Assembly: GCA_036508135.1 (NCBI GenBank)
Contig: DATCHW010000024.1
Location: forward strand, 1 to 64,000
Origin: DATCHW01 sp036508135
Lineage (GTDB): Bacteria; Bacteroidota; Ignavibacteria; Tepidaquicellales; Tepidaquicellaceae
Direction: 5' to 3'
Length of the DNA stretch: 64,000 nt
How positions within the stretch are numbered: position 1 is the first letter of the stretch; each line of letters begins with the position of its first letter. The notes beneath the pieces were generated by a model. It saw only the letters and a program-made list of their open reading frames with translations, did not search any database and was not told the DNA's origin. Shown here piece by piece: positions 27,001-35,243 of the stretch. The translations under genes and the position numbers were made by a program.

Positions 27001-28387
27001 TAACGATACAAAAGATGGTATCTTTGTAAATGTAGGAACGCATTTCTATGTTTTAAAATATGATGCTCTTGAACAGAATTTTAAACCGGAGTTTTATCTT
27101 AAAGATATTAATTCTTTCAATCAAATAATTCACGATTTCGATAAGAATGGGATAAATGAAATTGGACTTAATACTATAAAGGATTCTCTTTTCTTCTTTG
27201 AAAAGAATATATATTCGTCCGGACCTCAAACTCCGTTGAATTTTAAAGTGTATTCCACCGATTCAGATAAAGTGTTTCTAAGTTTCGATGCCGTTATAGG
27301 AGCAGATTATTATAAAACATATAGAAGCAATTTTGATTCTCTTCATTATACGGTAATTGATTCTCTATCAGGTAATACTTACACTGATTTAAATTTGTTA
27401 AACAATAAAATTTATTTCTATTTTGTTACAGCCGTTGATACAAATCTCTTAATTAAAGAAAGCCAACCTGCTGATTATAAAAAGATATATACACATAATA
27501 AATCAAAACTCGTTTCTGCCTCATATCTTGGAAATGGCTTTTTATCTGTCAGGTTTTCCGGAAGAGTTAGTTATTCTTTGCCTGAGGTGAATACTTTTAT
27601 ATTAAGTAATAGTCTGGGATTTCCAAAGAATATTGCTTTCAAAAGTGACTATGAATATCTTTTAAGTTTCGGACACAGGATTGCAAACGGAAGTTATTCT
27701 ATTTTATCAAAAAACCTTTTTGATTTCTATGGCTCCCCGGTCGATTCAAATCTTGTATTCTTTCCGGTTAATCAGGTCGATTCGCAAAAGTTTTACCTGC
27801 AGAACTTATCTCTTTTTGGTAAATATAGGTTAAGGGTGGAGTTCAATCTTCCTGTTGATTCTGTTACGGTTATGAATCCGGACAATTTCATTTTCGAACC
27901 ATTTTACCAAAAAGTAATTTCAATTGAAATTGACAAGAGTAATAATTCTATAATTTTCGTAAACCTGGAAAATAAAGGATATATTGGTGCTTCCGGAAGA
28001 AATTATATTCTCAGAATATATAATATATACTCTCAGAGTGGTATAAAAATTGTTGACGGTGCCGGGAGTTTTCTCGGGCTTGTATTTTCAAAAGAAAATC
28101 TTGATGAAGTAACAGTTTATCCCAATCCTTACAAAATTAACTCAGGAAAAAATATCATCACCTTTGCAAATCTGACGCCAATTACTACTATTAACATTTA
28201 TGATCTTACCGGTAAGTTTATTGCAGAGATCAATGAATCAGGGACAGATGGCGGAGCAGACTGGAATCTGAAAGATTCAAACGGGAATATCATTCAATCC
28301 GGAATTTATATTTATAGAGTTACTGGAAAGGATTCAAATGGAAATGATGTAAAAGACAAGACGGGAAAATTCGCAATTATAAAATAA
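24080..28387 (+). CDS. Large secreted S8 subtilase with FG-GAP repeats and C-terminal sorting domain
   Basis: About 1435 residues from ATG 24080, where the signal peptide begins; a TTG at 24068 overlaps a promoter-like motif. After a short propeptide region, the S8 domain has catalytic D172 (GVVDSGLD), H247 (SHGTGV) and S409 (NGTSFSAP). A large extracellular part follows with repeated aspartate-rich calcium-binding-like loops (DINSDSKYE, DTDRDSLKE, DFDNDGNLE, DYDGDGKKE) as in FG-GAP/integrin-type propellers, then an FN3-like segment. The C-terminus (VYPNPYKINSG ... IYRVTG) is a T9SS-type sorting domain of the divergent form. It is a surface or secreted protease. Its terminal bases overlap the minus-strand terminator of the HU gene. 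Confidence 0.92.
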   Translation: MFNINKIKLILVPFLLIYLSFQVLAQNQDIVIKLKKNTPQNIITDFKNGHYSSGNNSLSKLCKNLNVTASKYIFKQFESSKKINFSNSGLDRIILLTINDGNSKNALNLLTSNEYIEYAELNYILKLENNSSNIFIPNDPFYQHQYFLPLTGLPDLWNISSCDSTILIGVVDSGLDFFHPDLQKSFFINWGEYGNGKESNGIDDDGNGFIDDWRGWDFVDEPNTGDPRRGDYLIPDNDPTDDNKFSHGTGVTGIINASINNGIGISSVAPGSKVLVLRAFDAEGFGEEDDVSAAILYGISMGVKIFNFSFGDYTYSNLLRDVIQFAYLQNIFISCSAGNDASFKLHYPSSFDEVTSVAASDGQDFKASFSSYGTTVDIYAPGYQILSSTRIGKGNAQFGGDYDYMNGTSFSAPIISGVAAHILKQNPNLKPEEVRGILISSTSYMNGQTNWDFYHSSGRVNAFNSFNNLSIPSIVRIISPYQDFSTDKDTIPICISAASPLFSSYSIFYGIGIYPENMTQVMANVGNQVLSDTVFKWNISGLQDTSYTLSLVINQQNGKKLEHNLVFYKDKNSPQIIDYSFGSLIDKNNHTEIIEFSTNKKTLGKIYFKKRNSSDPYQFIYADGGTNNIGLISTYHSGFLKSADLSPQTEYEFYLEAISLNGKNIILANADFHFKTGNEINSYGYLRKNYSLPLMQLCDKVVTQQNSTEIIFGNEIKNNYKPAVYSFTNGYFLKISANQWSDFVIVRDVADINSDSKYEMLASKSRNGLLFKAPANEQLPSVLIWSDTLNNNFWSSKFADTDRDSLKEIIGYGKTGLRILENAGNNNFTEIANLPYEGGITSEPNSQNVLIDDFDNDGNLEIVFTNLIYNNPNSAFPNTVLQIYKCTANNIYSKVFSTTLNMFIKGENLTEGDYDGDGKKEIAIGTVTNDDNPSQYYSLFVFKFQNGTYNLIGNTNIYNYKSYLETSTKSGNLDNDTKDGIFVNVGTHFYVLKYDALEQNFKPEFYLKDINSFNQIIHDFDKNGINEIGLNTIKDSLFFFEKNIYSSGPQTPLNFKVYSTDSDKVFLSFDAVIGADYYKTYRSNFDSLHYTVIDSLSGNTYTDLNLLNNKIYFYFVTAVDTNLLIKESQPADYKKIYTHNKSKLVSASYLGNGFLSVRFSGRVSYSLPEVNTFILSNSLGFPKNIAFKSDYEYLLSFGHRIANGSYSILSKNLFDFYGSPVDSNLVFFPVNQVDSQKFYLQNLSLFGKYRLRVEFNLPVDSVTVMNPDNFIFEPFYQKVISIEIDKSNNSIIFVNLENKGYIGASGRNYILRIYNIYSQSGIKIVDGAGSFLGLVFSKENLDEVTVYPNPYKINSGKNIITFANLTPITTINIYDLTGKFIAEINESGTDGGADWNLKDSNGNIIQSGIYIYRVTGKDSNGNDVKDKTGKFAIIK

Positions 28388-28416
28388 AAAAGAGCACAAC
28401 TTTACAGAAGTGCTCT
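28382..28416 (-). terminator. Intrinsic terminator of the HU gene
   Basis: A 7-bp stem AGAGCAC / GTGCTCT (28391-28397 and 28410-28416) is followed on the minus strand by a T run (28390-28382, one interruption). The T run lies inside the last codons of the convergent subtilase gene. Confidence 0.8.
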
Positions 28417-28441
28417 CCGAAATAAAACTATATCACGAAAA

Positions 28442-28720
28442 TTATTTCTTGTTTACAAAGTCGGCAAATTCTTTTCCTGCTTTGAACTTTGCAACTTTCT
28501 TCGCTGCAATTTTAATTTCTTTACCTGTTTGAGGATTTCTTCCGATTCTCGCTTTCCTTGCACCTCTAGAGAAAGTTCCAAAACCTACTAACCCGACTTT
28601 GTCACCTTTCTTAACAGATTTCTTTACTGCACTCATAAATGATTCTAATGCAGCCCTTGCAACTACTTTAGTGATTTTTGCATCACCAGCAATTTTTCCA
28701 ATAAGTTGTTCTTTGTTCAT
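28442..28720 (-). CDS. hup: HU-family DNA-binding protein
   Basis: 92 residues from ATG 28720; longer in-frame starts upstream are not supported. This is the typical HU length, starting MNKEQLIGKIA, with the DNA-binding arm GRNPQTGKEI and a lysine-rich C-terminus. It is a nucleoid protein that bends DNA as a dimer. A promoter-like TTG-N20-TATCTTTA lies about 40 bases upstream and an intrinsic terminator follows, so it is a single-gene transcript. Weak AAGGGA ribosome site. Confidence 0.95.
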   Translation of the reverse strand: MNKEQLIGKIAGDAKITKVVARAALESFMSAVKKSVKKGDKVGLVGFGTFSRGARKARIGRNPQTGKEIKIAAKKVAKFKAGKEFADFVNKK

Positions 28721-28758
28721 TGAGTTTCCCTTTTTTAAGTTAACGGAATTTCTTACCG

Positions 28759-28789
28759 TAAAGATAATAATGTATTGAAAAAGATGCAA
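28759..28789 (-). promoter_or_regulatory. Candidate hup promoter
   Basis: On the minus strand, TTG (28789-28787), 20 bases, then TATCTTTA (28766-28759). This fits the Bacteroidota sigma consensus at 7 of 8 positions of the -7 box and would give a leader of about 30 bases for hup. Confidence 0.55.
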
Positions 28790-28923
28790 CATACGTAAAA
28801 TGCACTACTGACTTATGTTTAAAGTGTCATAAAGCAATTCAAATATCTTATTTTACGTCCTTTTCATTCTTAAAATTAATATTTATATTTTGAAAAATCT
28901 TTTTTGATAAAAATTTTATACTT

Positions 28924-29565
28924 ATGCCTAACTTTGTTTCTAACAGGGATGAAACAGTTCGACTGTTCAAAAATCCGGTTATGGAATATTTCTCGCATAT
29001 TCATCCGGCTACTCCTCTTTTTGTTTATATACCGATAGTGACTGTATCAGAGTATTTTGGATTCATGCAGATTGATAAAATTTCATATGGTATTCTCAAT
29101 ACTCTGCTTGGCATATTTATTTGGACCTTGCTTGAATACATTATTCACAGGTTTGCATTTCACTTTAATCCAAAATCTGATAAGGGTAAAAAAATCCATT
29201 TTCTTGTTCACGGAGTTCATCATGATTATCCGCGGGATAGCACAAGGCTAGTTATGCCGTTGCTTGTCAGTATTCCACTTGCTGTTATTTTCTTTTTCTT
29301 ATTTAAATGGGTATTCTCGATGTATTATCTTAATACATTCAGCGGATTGGTTATTGGATATTTAGCTTATGACTCCATACATTATGCTACTCACCATTTT
29401 AAAATGAAAAGCGGTATTTGGAAATTTCTTAAGGAATATCATCTTAAACATCACTATGAAGGTGAAAACTCTGCATTCGGTGTAAGCAATCCTCTATGGG
29501 ATTATGTATTCAGAACAGTACCATCATTTATTTCGAAAAAAGGTAAAAGTAAAATTACAGAATAG
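28924..29565 (+). CDS. Fatty acid hydroxylase / sterol desaturase family membrane protein
   Basis: 213 residues with four hydrophobic segments and the di-iron histidine clusters of the family: H75-x4-H80 (HRFAFH), H96-x2-HH (HGVHH), H153-x3-HH (HYATHH) and H173-x2-HH (HLKHH). The pattern resembles fatty acid 2-hydroxylase (FA2H-like), which hydroxylates acyl chains of membrane lipids with O2. The lipid substrate is not inferable. ATG start 28924; monocistronic as far as I can see. Confidence 0.88.
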   Translation: MPNFVSNRDETVRLFKNPVMEYFSHIHPATPLFVYIPIVTVSEYFGFMQIDKISYGILNTLLGIFIWTLLEYIIHRFAFHFNPKSDKGKKIHFLVHGVHHDYPRDSTRLVMPLLVSIPLAVIFFFLFKWVFSMYYLNTFSGLVIGYLAYDSIHYATHHFKMKSGIWKFLKEYHLKHHYEGENSAFGVSNPLWDYVFRTVPSFISKKGKSKITE

Positions 29566-29597
29566 GCAAAATCTGATTTTTTATTATAGTAGGAATA

Positions 29598-30974
29598 TTA
29601 ATTATGTATCTTTCCTCTGCGTAATGAAGCAAAAATACCAAGGAAACATAAAATACTGAAGAATGCAAAAGCTAATCTGATGCTGTCAATAAAATCATTT
29701 TGATTTTCTGATGTAATTTCAGCTTTCCCGATAAAAATTGAAAAAATTACAATTACTATTCCCATACTGAACATTTGCCCGACCATTCTCATCGAAGAAA
29801 GTGTTGAAGATGCTACGCCGTAATATTTCTTTTCAACTGAACTCATCACTGCGTTTGTATTTGGTGAAGAAAACAGTGCAAATCCGAATCCAATAATTGC
29901 AAGATTTATTATTATTAAAATATAACTGAAACTCAAATTTATAAATGAGAAAGTTATTAATCCGGAAGTAAGAATTCCCATTCCAATTGATGCAACTTTC
30001 CGCGGTTCTATTCTATCCGATAATTTACCGGCAAGAGGAGAAAATATAGCCATCAATACCGGTTGTGTGACTAGAATTAAACCTGCATCCTGGGAATTTA
30101 AACCTTTTACCTTTTGCAAATAAAGGCTCATGATAAAACTTATCGCAAATGTTGCACTATAATTTATTAATGCTGCTATATTTGAAAAAGTGAAAGTTTT
30201 GTTGGTTTTGAAAACTATCACATTAAATACAGGATGCTCTTTCCTTTTCTCATAATAATAAAATAAATAAAGTGATATTATCCCTGTTGAAATTAATGTA
30301 ATCCCTGTAATCCCCGGGAGAAATGTTAATCCAAGCATCAGAGCTGTAAGTGAAAAGATATAAATAACAGAACCTGTTATGTCAAATTTCTCTTCTATAG
30401 CTTCAATCCATTCAACTTTTAAATAGAACAAAATTAAAACAACGATAATTATTCCTAACAGGAAGTTAAAATAAAATATAAATCTCCAGCCAAAATTATG
30501 AGAAATTATTCCGCCCAAAAATGGTCCTGTTGATAGACCTGTATAAACAGAAGTAATGTTTATTCCAATTACTTTACCTCTTTCGTTCAAAGGGAAAACG
30601 GAAACAAGAATCGCAGTTGAAGTTGTAAATATCATTGCTGAACCTACGCCTTGAAATAATCTTAATATCAGTAGCATTGTCCCCGAGTTGGATAATCCGC
30701 ATAATAAAGAACCTATGGAAAAAATAATTATTCCGATTTTCATGAATTTTGCTCTTCCAATAATATCTGATAATTTTCCTATTGGGATTAATAAAACTGC
30801 AGTCGTTAATAAGTAAGAGGTAGCAAACCAGCTCAATAGAACAGCCCCGGAACTGAATTCATTGCCAATAAGAGGTAAGGCAATATTAATTGCCGAACCC
30901 ATAAAGGCAGTCATAAATGACGCCAGTGTAGTAATAATTATTATAAATATTTTGAATCTTGATTCGCTAATCAT
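29598..30974 (-). CDS. MFS drug exporter, DHA2 (14-TM) family
   Basis: 458 residues, hydrophobic throughout with about 14 segments. MFS motif A appears as GKLSDIIGRAKFMKIG (near 66) and the EmrB/QacA-like motif C region as GLSTGPFLGGIISHNFGWRFIF (split here by the antiporter glycine pattern near 150-160). It likely exports a toxic compound by proton antiport. No adjacent regulator or membrane-fusion partner, so the substrate is unknown. ATG start at 30974. Confidence 0.88.
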   Translation of the reverse strand: MISESRFKIFIIIITTLASFMTAFMGSAINIALPLIGNEFSSGAVLLSWFATSYLLTTAVLLIPIGKLSDIIGRAKFMKIGIIIFSIGSLLCGLSNSGTMLLILRLFQGVGSAMIFTTSTAILVSVFPLNERGKVIGINITSVYTGLSTGPFLGGIISHNFGWRFIFYFNFLLGIIIVVLILFYLKVEWIEAIEEKFDITGSVIYIFSLTALMLGLTFLPGITGITLISTGIISLYLFYYYEKRKEHPVFNVIVFKTNKTFTFSNIAALINYSATFAISFIMSLYLQKVKGLNSQDAGLILVTQPVLMAIFSPLAGKLSDRIEPRKVASIGMGILTSGLITFSFINLSFSYILIIINLAIIGFGFALFSSPNTNAVMSSVEKKYYGVASSTLSSMRMVGQMFSMGIVIVIFSIFIGKAEITSENQNDFIDSIRLAFAFFSILCFLGIFASLRRGKIHN

Positions 30975-31052
30975 ATAATCTCAAATAAAATAATTTCTTA
31001 CGTAAACACAAGTCAAGTTTTTAAATCTTATAGAAAATTAAATTCTGATTTC

Positions 31053-31316
31053 AGATTAAACCAGAATTATCCGAATCCGTTTAATCCTGTAACAACAATT
31101 TACTTTGAAGTACCGGACAATATCGGTTCTGCACCCGTTTCATTAAAAGTATTTGATAATTCCGGTAGGGAAGTAGCAGCTTTAATAAATGATATTTTGT
31201 CACTTAGTACTCACGAAGTGTTTTTAGAAGGTAGTAAATTTGCCAGCGGAACATATTTCTATACTTTATCATCAGGAAAATTTTAAAGAAACAAAAAAAT
31301 GTCTTTAATCACTTAA
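31053..31316 (+). pseudogene. Orphan, degraded T9SS C-terminal sorting domain
   Basis: Read in one frame from 31053 it encodes FRLNQNYPNPFNP, a beta-sandwich body with FDNSGREVAALI, and SGTYFYTLSSGKF, then a stop at 31284-31286. The same frame continues RNKKMSLIT to a second stop at 31314, matching the usual KETKKMSLI end, so a pair of compensating indels probably broke the end. Upstream there is no start codon, signal peptide or passenger before the divergent MFS gene. It is the tail of a lost or moved T9SS cargo gene. Confidence 0.75.
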
Positions 31317-31343
31317 TATAAGTAATTTCTGGTTATACGTAAT

Positions 31344-31377
31344 AAAAAAAAGCAGATTATAAAATCTGCTTTTTTAT
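31344..31377. terminator. Bidirectional terminator after tRNA-Ser
   Basis: Stem AGCAGATT / AATCTGCT (31351-31358 and 31363-31370) is flanked by A-run and T-run, so it can act on both strands. On the minus strand it lies about 25 bases after the tRNA. Confidence 0.85.
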
Positions 31378-31399
31378 TTAAACTCTCAGTATTTTTTTG

Positions 31400-31486
31400 C
31401 AGAGAGTGCGGGATTCGAACCCGCGAACCAGTTCCCCAGTTACACACTTTCCAGGCGTGCTCCTTCAACCACTCGGACAACTCTCT
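31400..31486 (-). tRNA. tRNA-Ser (anticodon GGA)
   Basis: An 87-base class II tRNA on the minus strand. The acceptor arms AGAGAGT / ACTCTCT pair perfectly. The anticodon loop reads CTGGAAA, giving GGA for UCC/UCU codons. A long variable arm and a GGTTCGAATCC T-loop are present. The CCA end is not encoded. Confidence 0.95.
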
Positions 31487-31569
31487 GGATAAAAAAACTA
31501 ATTACTCAGGTTACAAAAATATGTTATTTATAATTTTTAAACAATCTTATTTGAAATCACGATTTTTCC

Positions 31570-31698
31570 GATAGCGTTCAATGAAATTTGTAAATTTTAA
31601 GAATAATAATTCTGATTCTTTATCCCCCTTTTGACAAAGGGGTTTTTTGGGGGTTCATCTAAAATTATTTGAATTTACAAACGATTCTGAACGCCATC
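31570..31698. mobile_element. MITE-like imperfect palindrome without genes
   Basis: The outer arms GATAGCGTTCA (31570-31580) and TGAACGCCATC (31688-31698) pair with one mismatch. Inner arms TTTGTAAATT (31587-31596) and AATTTACAAA (31672-31681) pair perfectly, and the 6-base segments between the arms do not pair but are equal in length. The centre is a CCCCTTT-TGAC-AAAGGGG hairpin followed by six T and a G-rich tract. The size (about 129 bp), terminal inverted repeats and lack of coding potential fit a MITE or large REP. Bases 31487-31569 and 31699-31746 show nothing else. Confidence 0.55.
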
Positions 31699-31746
31699 AT
31701 TTTTCTATTCTCTTTACAAAGTTTTCTTTGGGATAGCTATATAGTT

Positions 31747-32424
31747 TTATACTTCTGTTTTAGATTTCGTCTTTGTTAATTTATGTTTTAAAAATTTAAA
31801 TATTAAGGGCAGGAGAGATAAAAATATAATACCTAAAATAACCTTTTCTATGTGTTTATCAATATCCGGAATGCTTCTACCAAGAAAGTAACCAAGAAGT
31901 GTCATACTCGGAATCCATGTTACAGCACCTATCATATTAAATCTAAAAAACTTCCAATAGCTCATCTGTCCGACACCTGCTACTGTAGCAACAAAAGTCC
32001 TGACAAACGGCATAAACTTTGCAAGTATTATAGCAATACCACCGTATTTTTCATAAAATTCGTGAGTTTTTATTAAATAATCTTTCCGGAATAAAAGAGA
32101 CTGCTCTTTTTTAAAAAGCTTTGGTCCTGCTTTATGTCCTATGAAATATCCGGTGTTATCTCCAAGTATTGATGCAGGGATTAGTATTAGAATTAAATAC
32201 ACAATATTAAGATAATGCACATCGGGAGTCGTTGATGATACAGGTGTTGCTGCAAGAAGTCCCGCAGTCACCAGCATTGAATCACCCGGTAGAAAAAACC
32301 CTAAAAGTAATCCGGTTTCCGAATATACTATAATAAACATACCTATATATCCGCCCCACATAATAAGATTCTTAAGAAAATCTTTTTCTGTTACAATATT
32401 ATATAAATCTTTAAAGAATTCCAA
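31747..32424 (-). CDS. DedA-family (SNARE-associated) membrane protein
   Basis: 225 residues with about five hydrophobic segments. DedA motifs: the acidic re-entrant site ETGLLLGFFLPGDS (near 36), the GDNTGYFIGHKAG stretch (near 88) and KFMPFVRTFVATVAG with the conserved arginine. The family includes undecaprenyl-phosphate and phosphatidylethanolamine flippases; which lipid is used here is unknown. Start is TTG at 32424. It lies 17 bases after the EVE gene on the same strand. Confidence 0.9.
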   Translation of the reverse strand: MEFFKDLYNIVTEKDFLKNLIMWGGYIGMFIIVYSETGLLLGFFLPGDSMLVTAGLLAATPVSSTTPDVHYLNIVYLILILIPASILGDNTGYFIGHKAGPKLFKKEQSLLFRKDYLIKTHEFYEKYGGIAIILAKFMPFVRTFVATVAGVGQMSYWKFFRFNMIGAVTWIPSMTLLGYFLGRSIPDIDKHIEKVILGIIFLSLLPLIFKFLKHKLTKTKSKTEV

Positions 32425-32441
32425 TTTAAATTAATTAATTT

Positions 32442-32858
32442 TTAAATATGTTTCGTTTCACTTATATCCAAAATATATTCCCATATTTCTTTCGCTACAG
32501 GGACTACAGATAATCTGCCTTGTTTCACAAGTGCAAAGTCTTTGAAAAATTTATCCGATTTTATTTGAGCGAGAGTAATAATTCTTGTCAATTTTCTGAC
32601 AGGTTTGATATCAAAGACAACAAGTTTTATATTTAGTTCTTTTGGATCCGGGTATGGATCAGAATCCACTTCTGCAATTCCAATTATTTGCTTCTCATCT
32701 CCTGTGTGATAAATAAATGCGAGATCCCCTTTATGAATACTTCGAATATTTTTCAAAGCAGTATTGTTAGTAACTCTATCCCAGCAGGTTTTTCCATCTT
32801 TTAACAAATCTTCGAAGGAATATACCTTAGGTTCGGATTTTAAAAGCCAGTAGTTCAA
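32442..32858 (-). CDS. EVE-domain protein (THYN1-like)
   Basis: 138 residues comprising one EVE domain: start NYWLLKSEP, middle CWDRVTNNTALKNIR, end SVVPVAKEIWEYIL. EVE domains are PUA-like and bind modified bases in DNA or RNA. In bacteria they occur with modification-dependent restriction enzymes and also alone, as here. The TTG start overlaps the helicase stop by 4 bases (TTGA), so it is translationally coupled to pcrA, suggesting DNA metabolism. Confidence 0.9.
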   Translation of the reverse strand: MNYWLLKSEPKVYSFEDLLKDGKTCWDRVTNNTALKNIRSIHKGDLAFIYHTGDEKQIIGIAEVDSDPYPDPKELNIKLVVFDIKPVRKLTRIITLAQIKSDKFFKDFALVKQGRLSVVPVAKEIWEYILDISETKHI

Positions 32859-35086
32859 TCTGATACCCTCATTTTTGCAAACTTAAGATTGATTTTAATC
32901 ACGCCCATATCATCAAAATATATATCGGCTTTTTTTTCTAAACCTCTACCTGAAGTGGCTACAACAGTGCCATTCCCAAATTTATCGTGATAAATCTTTA
33001 CACCTTTTTTAATATCCGGATATTTATCTTCCTCGGGAAATTCTTCTTTGTGTCTGTTTATTTTGATAGATTCATAACGGACATTTTTTGAATCAAAAGT
33101 TTTTCTGAACTGATTTTTTATAAAAGAAGATTTACCGTTTTGATTCTGCTTGAATCCATCGTAAATTGTGTTTTTACTTAATATATCGACCGGTATTTCT
33201 TTCAGAAATCTCGATTTCATCTGATAAGAAGGTGTTCCGAATCTATAACGCTGATTAGCGAATGATATATACAGTTTCTCTTTAGCCCTTGTAATTGCAA
33301 CGTAAAATAATCTTCTTTCTTCTTCAAGTTCTTCTTCACTTTTAATTGCACCTGTGACTGGGAAAAGGCCTTCTTCTAAACCGGTTATGAATACTACAGA
33401 AAACTCAAGACCTTTAGCCGCATGAATTGTCATTAAAGTAACGGCGTTTTTTTTGTTATCAAGATCGTCTATATCCGAAACAAGAGAAACCTTTTGTAAA
33501 AAATCTTCAAGTTTTGCTTCTTCATCATCTTCGGAAAACTCCACTATCGCAGATATTAATTCATTGATATTATTTAATCTTTCTTCTGATTCTTCTGTTC
33601 CTTCTGTCTTTAGCTCTTTTATTAGACCAATCTCATCTACCATAGCTTTGCATAGTTCTGAAAGAGAAATCTCGTCTTTCAAATATTTATATTTCTGGAT
33701 AAAGGTTGAAATTTCTTTCAGTTTGACTTTTATCCTCGGTCCGAATAAGGATTCTTTTTCAGTATTTTTCAGTATCTCAAATAAAGTAAGTGATTTTTGC
33801 GTAGCAATATTATTTAATTTATCTACTGTTGTCTTGCCTATTCCTTCTGTAAGATTAAGTACTCTAATCAGTGATTCAGTATCTTCCGGGTTAACTACTA
33901 TTCTAAAGTAGCTCAATACATCCTTAATTTCTTTTCTCTGGTAGAATCTGATACCTCCGATTATAATGTAAGGAATGTCATTTTCCCTCATTGCATCTTC
34001 AATCAATCTTGATTGGGCATTTGTTCTGTAGAGAACTGCAAAATCTTTAAAATTTATTTTTCTTTTCTGAATCTCTTCGGTCACAAATCTTGCAGTTCTG
34101 TGAGCTTCGTCTTTATCAGTCATTGTCTCAAGCATTGTGATATGCTCACCATCTTTATTGTCTGTCCATAATGTCTTTTTGATCTGTTTGTTGTTGCTGC
34201 TTATAACCTGATCTGCAAAGGAAAGAATTTTTTTCGTTGATCTGTAATTCTGTTCAAGGCGGAAAAGTTTGTGATTATCGAAATCTATCTCGAAATCGAA
34301 AATATTACTTATTTCTGCACCTCTCCATTTGTATATGGATTGAGCATCATCTCCGACAACGGAAATGTTCTGATTCTTTGATGCGAGCATTTTTAAAACG
34401 ATATATTGTGCTTTGTTCGTATCCTGATATTCATCTACTAAAATATATTGAAACCTGTTCTGATATTTTTCAAGAATTTCCGGATGGGCTTCAAAAAGTT
34501 CTATGGGTTTCAATAATAAATCATCGAAATCCATCGAATTACTCTTATGCAGGTATCCCTGATATTCTTTGTAAATATCACTTACTTGAATCTCGAATTT
34601 TGTTTTTGCCATCGAAGCAAACTTATAAGGATATATCAATTTGTTTTTTAATTTGCTTATCATATTTTGGATAGCAGCAGGACTTATCTTTTCTATTGAT
34701 AAATTATGGCTGAGCATGATACGCTTCACTGCATTTTGGGAGTCATCAGAGTCATAAATTGTGTAATTTCTTGTATAACCTAATAATTCTGCCTCAATCC
34801 GTAACATTCTTGCAAACATCGAGTGAAAAGTACCTATCCAGAGATGCTCAATATTTACAGAAGATAATTGAGAAACTCTTGATTTCATTTCATCAGCTGC
34901 TTTATTAGTAAAAGTAAGTGCGAGTATTTTGAACGGATTGATTCCGGATTCTATAAGAAATGCGATTTTATATGTCAATACTCTTGTCTTGCCGCTTCCG
35001 GCGCCTGCAATTATCATACAGGGACCATTAATCTCTTCAACAGCTTTTCTCTGCTCGGGATTTAAATTCGATAAATCTAAAAACAT
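32855..35086 (-). CDS. pcrA: UvrD/PcrA-type ATP-dependent DNA helicase
   Basis: 743 residues, SF1A helicase moving 3' to 5'. Walker A AGAGSGKT at residues 27-34, DEYQDTN Walker B motif near 220, VGDDAQSIYKWRGA, LEQNYRS, the LMTIHAAKGLEF motif and a VAITRAKEKL motif. The C-terminal tail (from about 690) is the Tudor-like region that contacts RNA polymerase in PcrA. ATG at 35086. First gene of a unit with the EVE protein and perhaps DedA. Confidence 0.93.
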   Translation of the reverse strand: MFLDLSNLNPEQRKAVEEINGPCMIIAGAGSGKTRVLTYKIAFLIESGINPFKILALTFTNKAADEMKSRVSQLSSVNIEHLWIGTFHSMFARMLRIEAELLGYTRNYTIYDSDDSQNAVKRIMLSHNLSIEKISPAAIQNMISKLKNKLIYPYKFASMAKTKFEIQVSDIYKEYQGYLHKSNSMDFDDLLLKPIELFEAHPEILEKYQNRFQYILVDEYQDTNKAQYIVLKMLASKNQNISVVGDDAQSIYKWRGAEISNIFDFEIDFDNHKLFRLEQNYRSTKKILSFADQVISSNNKQIKKTLWTDNKDGEHITMLETMTDKDEAHRTARFVTEEIQKRKINFKDFAVLYRTNAQSRLIEDAMRENDIPYIIIGGIRFYQRKEIKDVLSYFRIVVNPEDTESLIRVLNLTEGIGKTTVDKLNNIATQKSLTLFEILKNTEKESLFGPRIKVKLKEISTFIQKYKYLKDEISLSELCKAMVDEIGLIKELKTEGTEESEERLNNINELISAIVEFSEDDEEAKLEDFLQKVSLVSDIDDLDNKKNAVTLMTIHAAKGLEFSVVFITGLEEGLFPVTGAIKSEEELEEERRLFYVAITRAKEKLYISFANQRYRFGTPSYQMKSRFLKEIPVDILSKNTIYDGFKQNQNGKSSFIKNQFRKTFDSKNVRYESIKINRHKEEFPEEDKYPDIKKGVKIYHDKFGNGTVVATSGRGLEKKADIYFDDMGVIKINLKFAKMRVSD

Positions 35087-35243
35087 CTGATGATACTCGT
35101 AAAAAATTTAAGGAGTTTTAAGATAAAAAAAATATACATCATATTAAACAAAGATATTAATAAAATAATCTTGAAAATCAGTTTTGAAGTCTAATTCTCT
35201 GTTTTTAAGTTTCTATTTCAGTTCGGAACTATTATTTTTTATT

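Noticed and set aside
33453..33911. 152-residue frame opposite the helicase gene
   Set aside because: Serine-rich shadow of the glutamate/lysine-rich minus-strand gene.
32442..35086. EVE protein plus helicase as a defence system
   Set aside because: The helicase is a standard PcrA/UvrD and no nuclease or modification enzyme is nearby, so a housekeeping pair is more likely.
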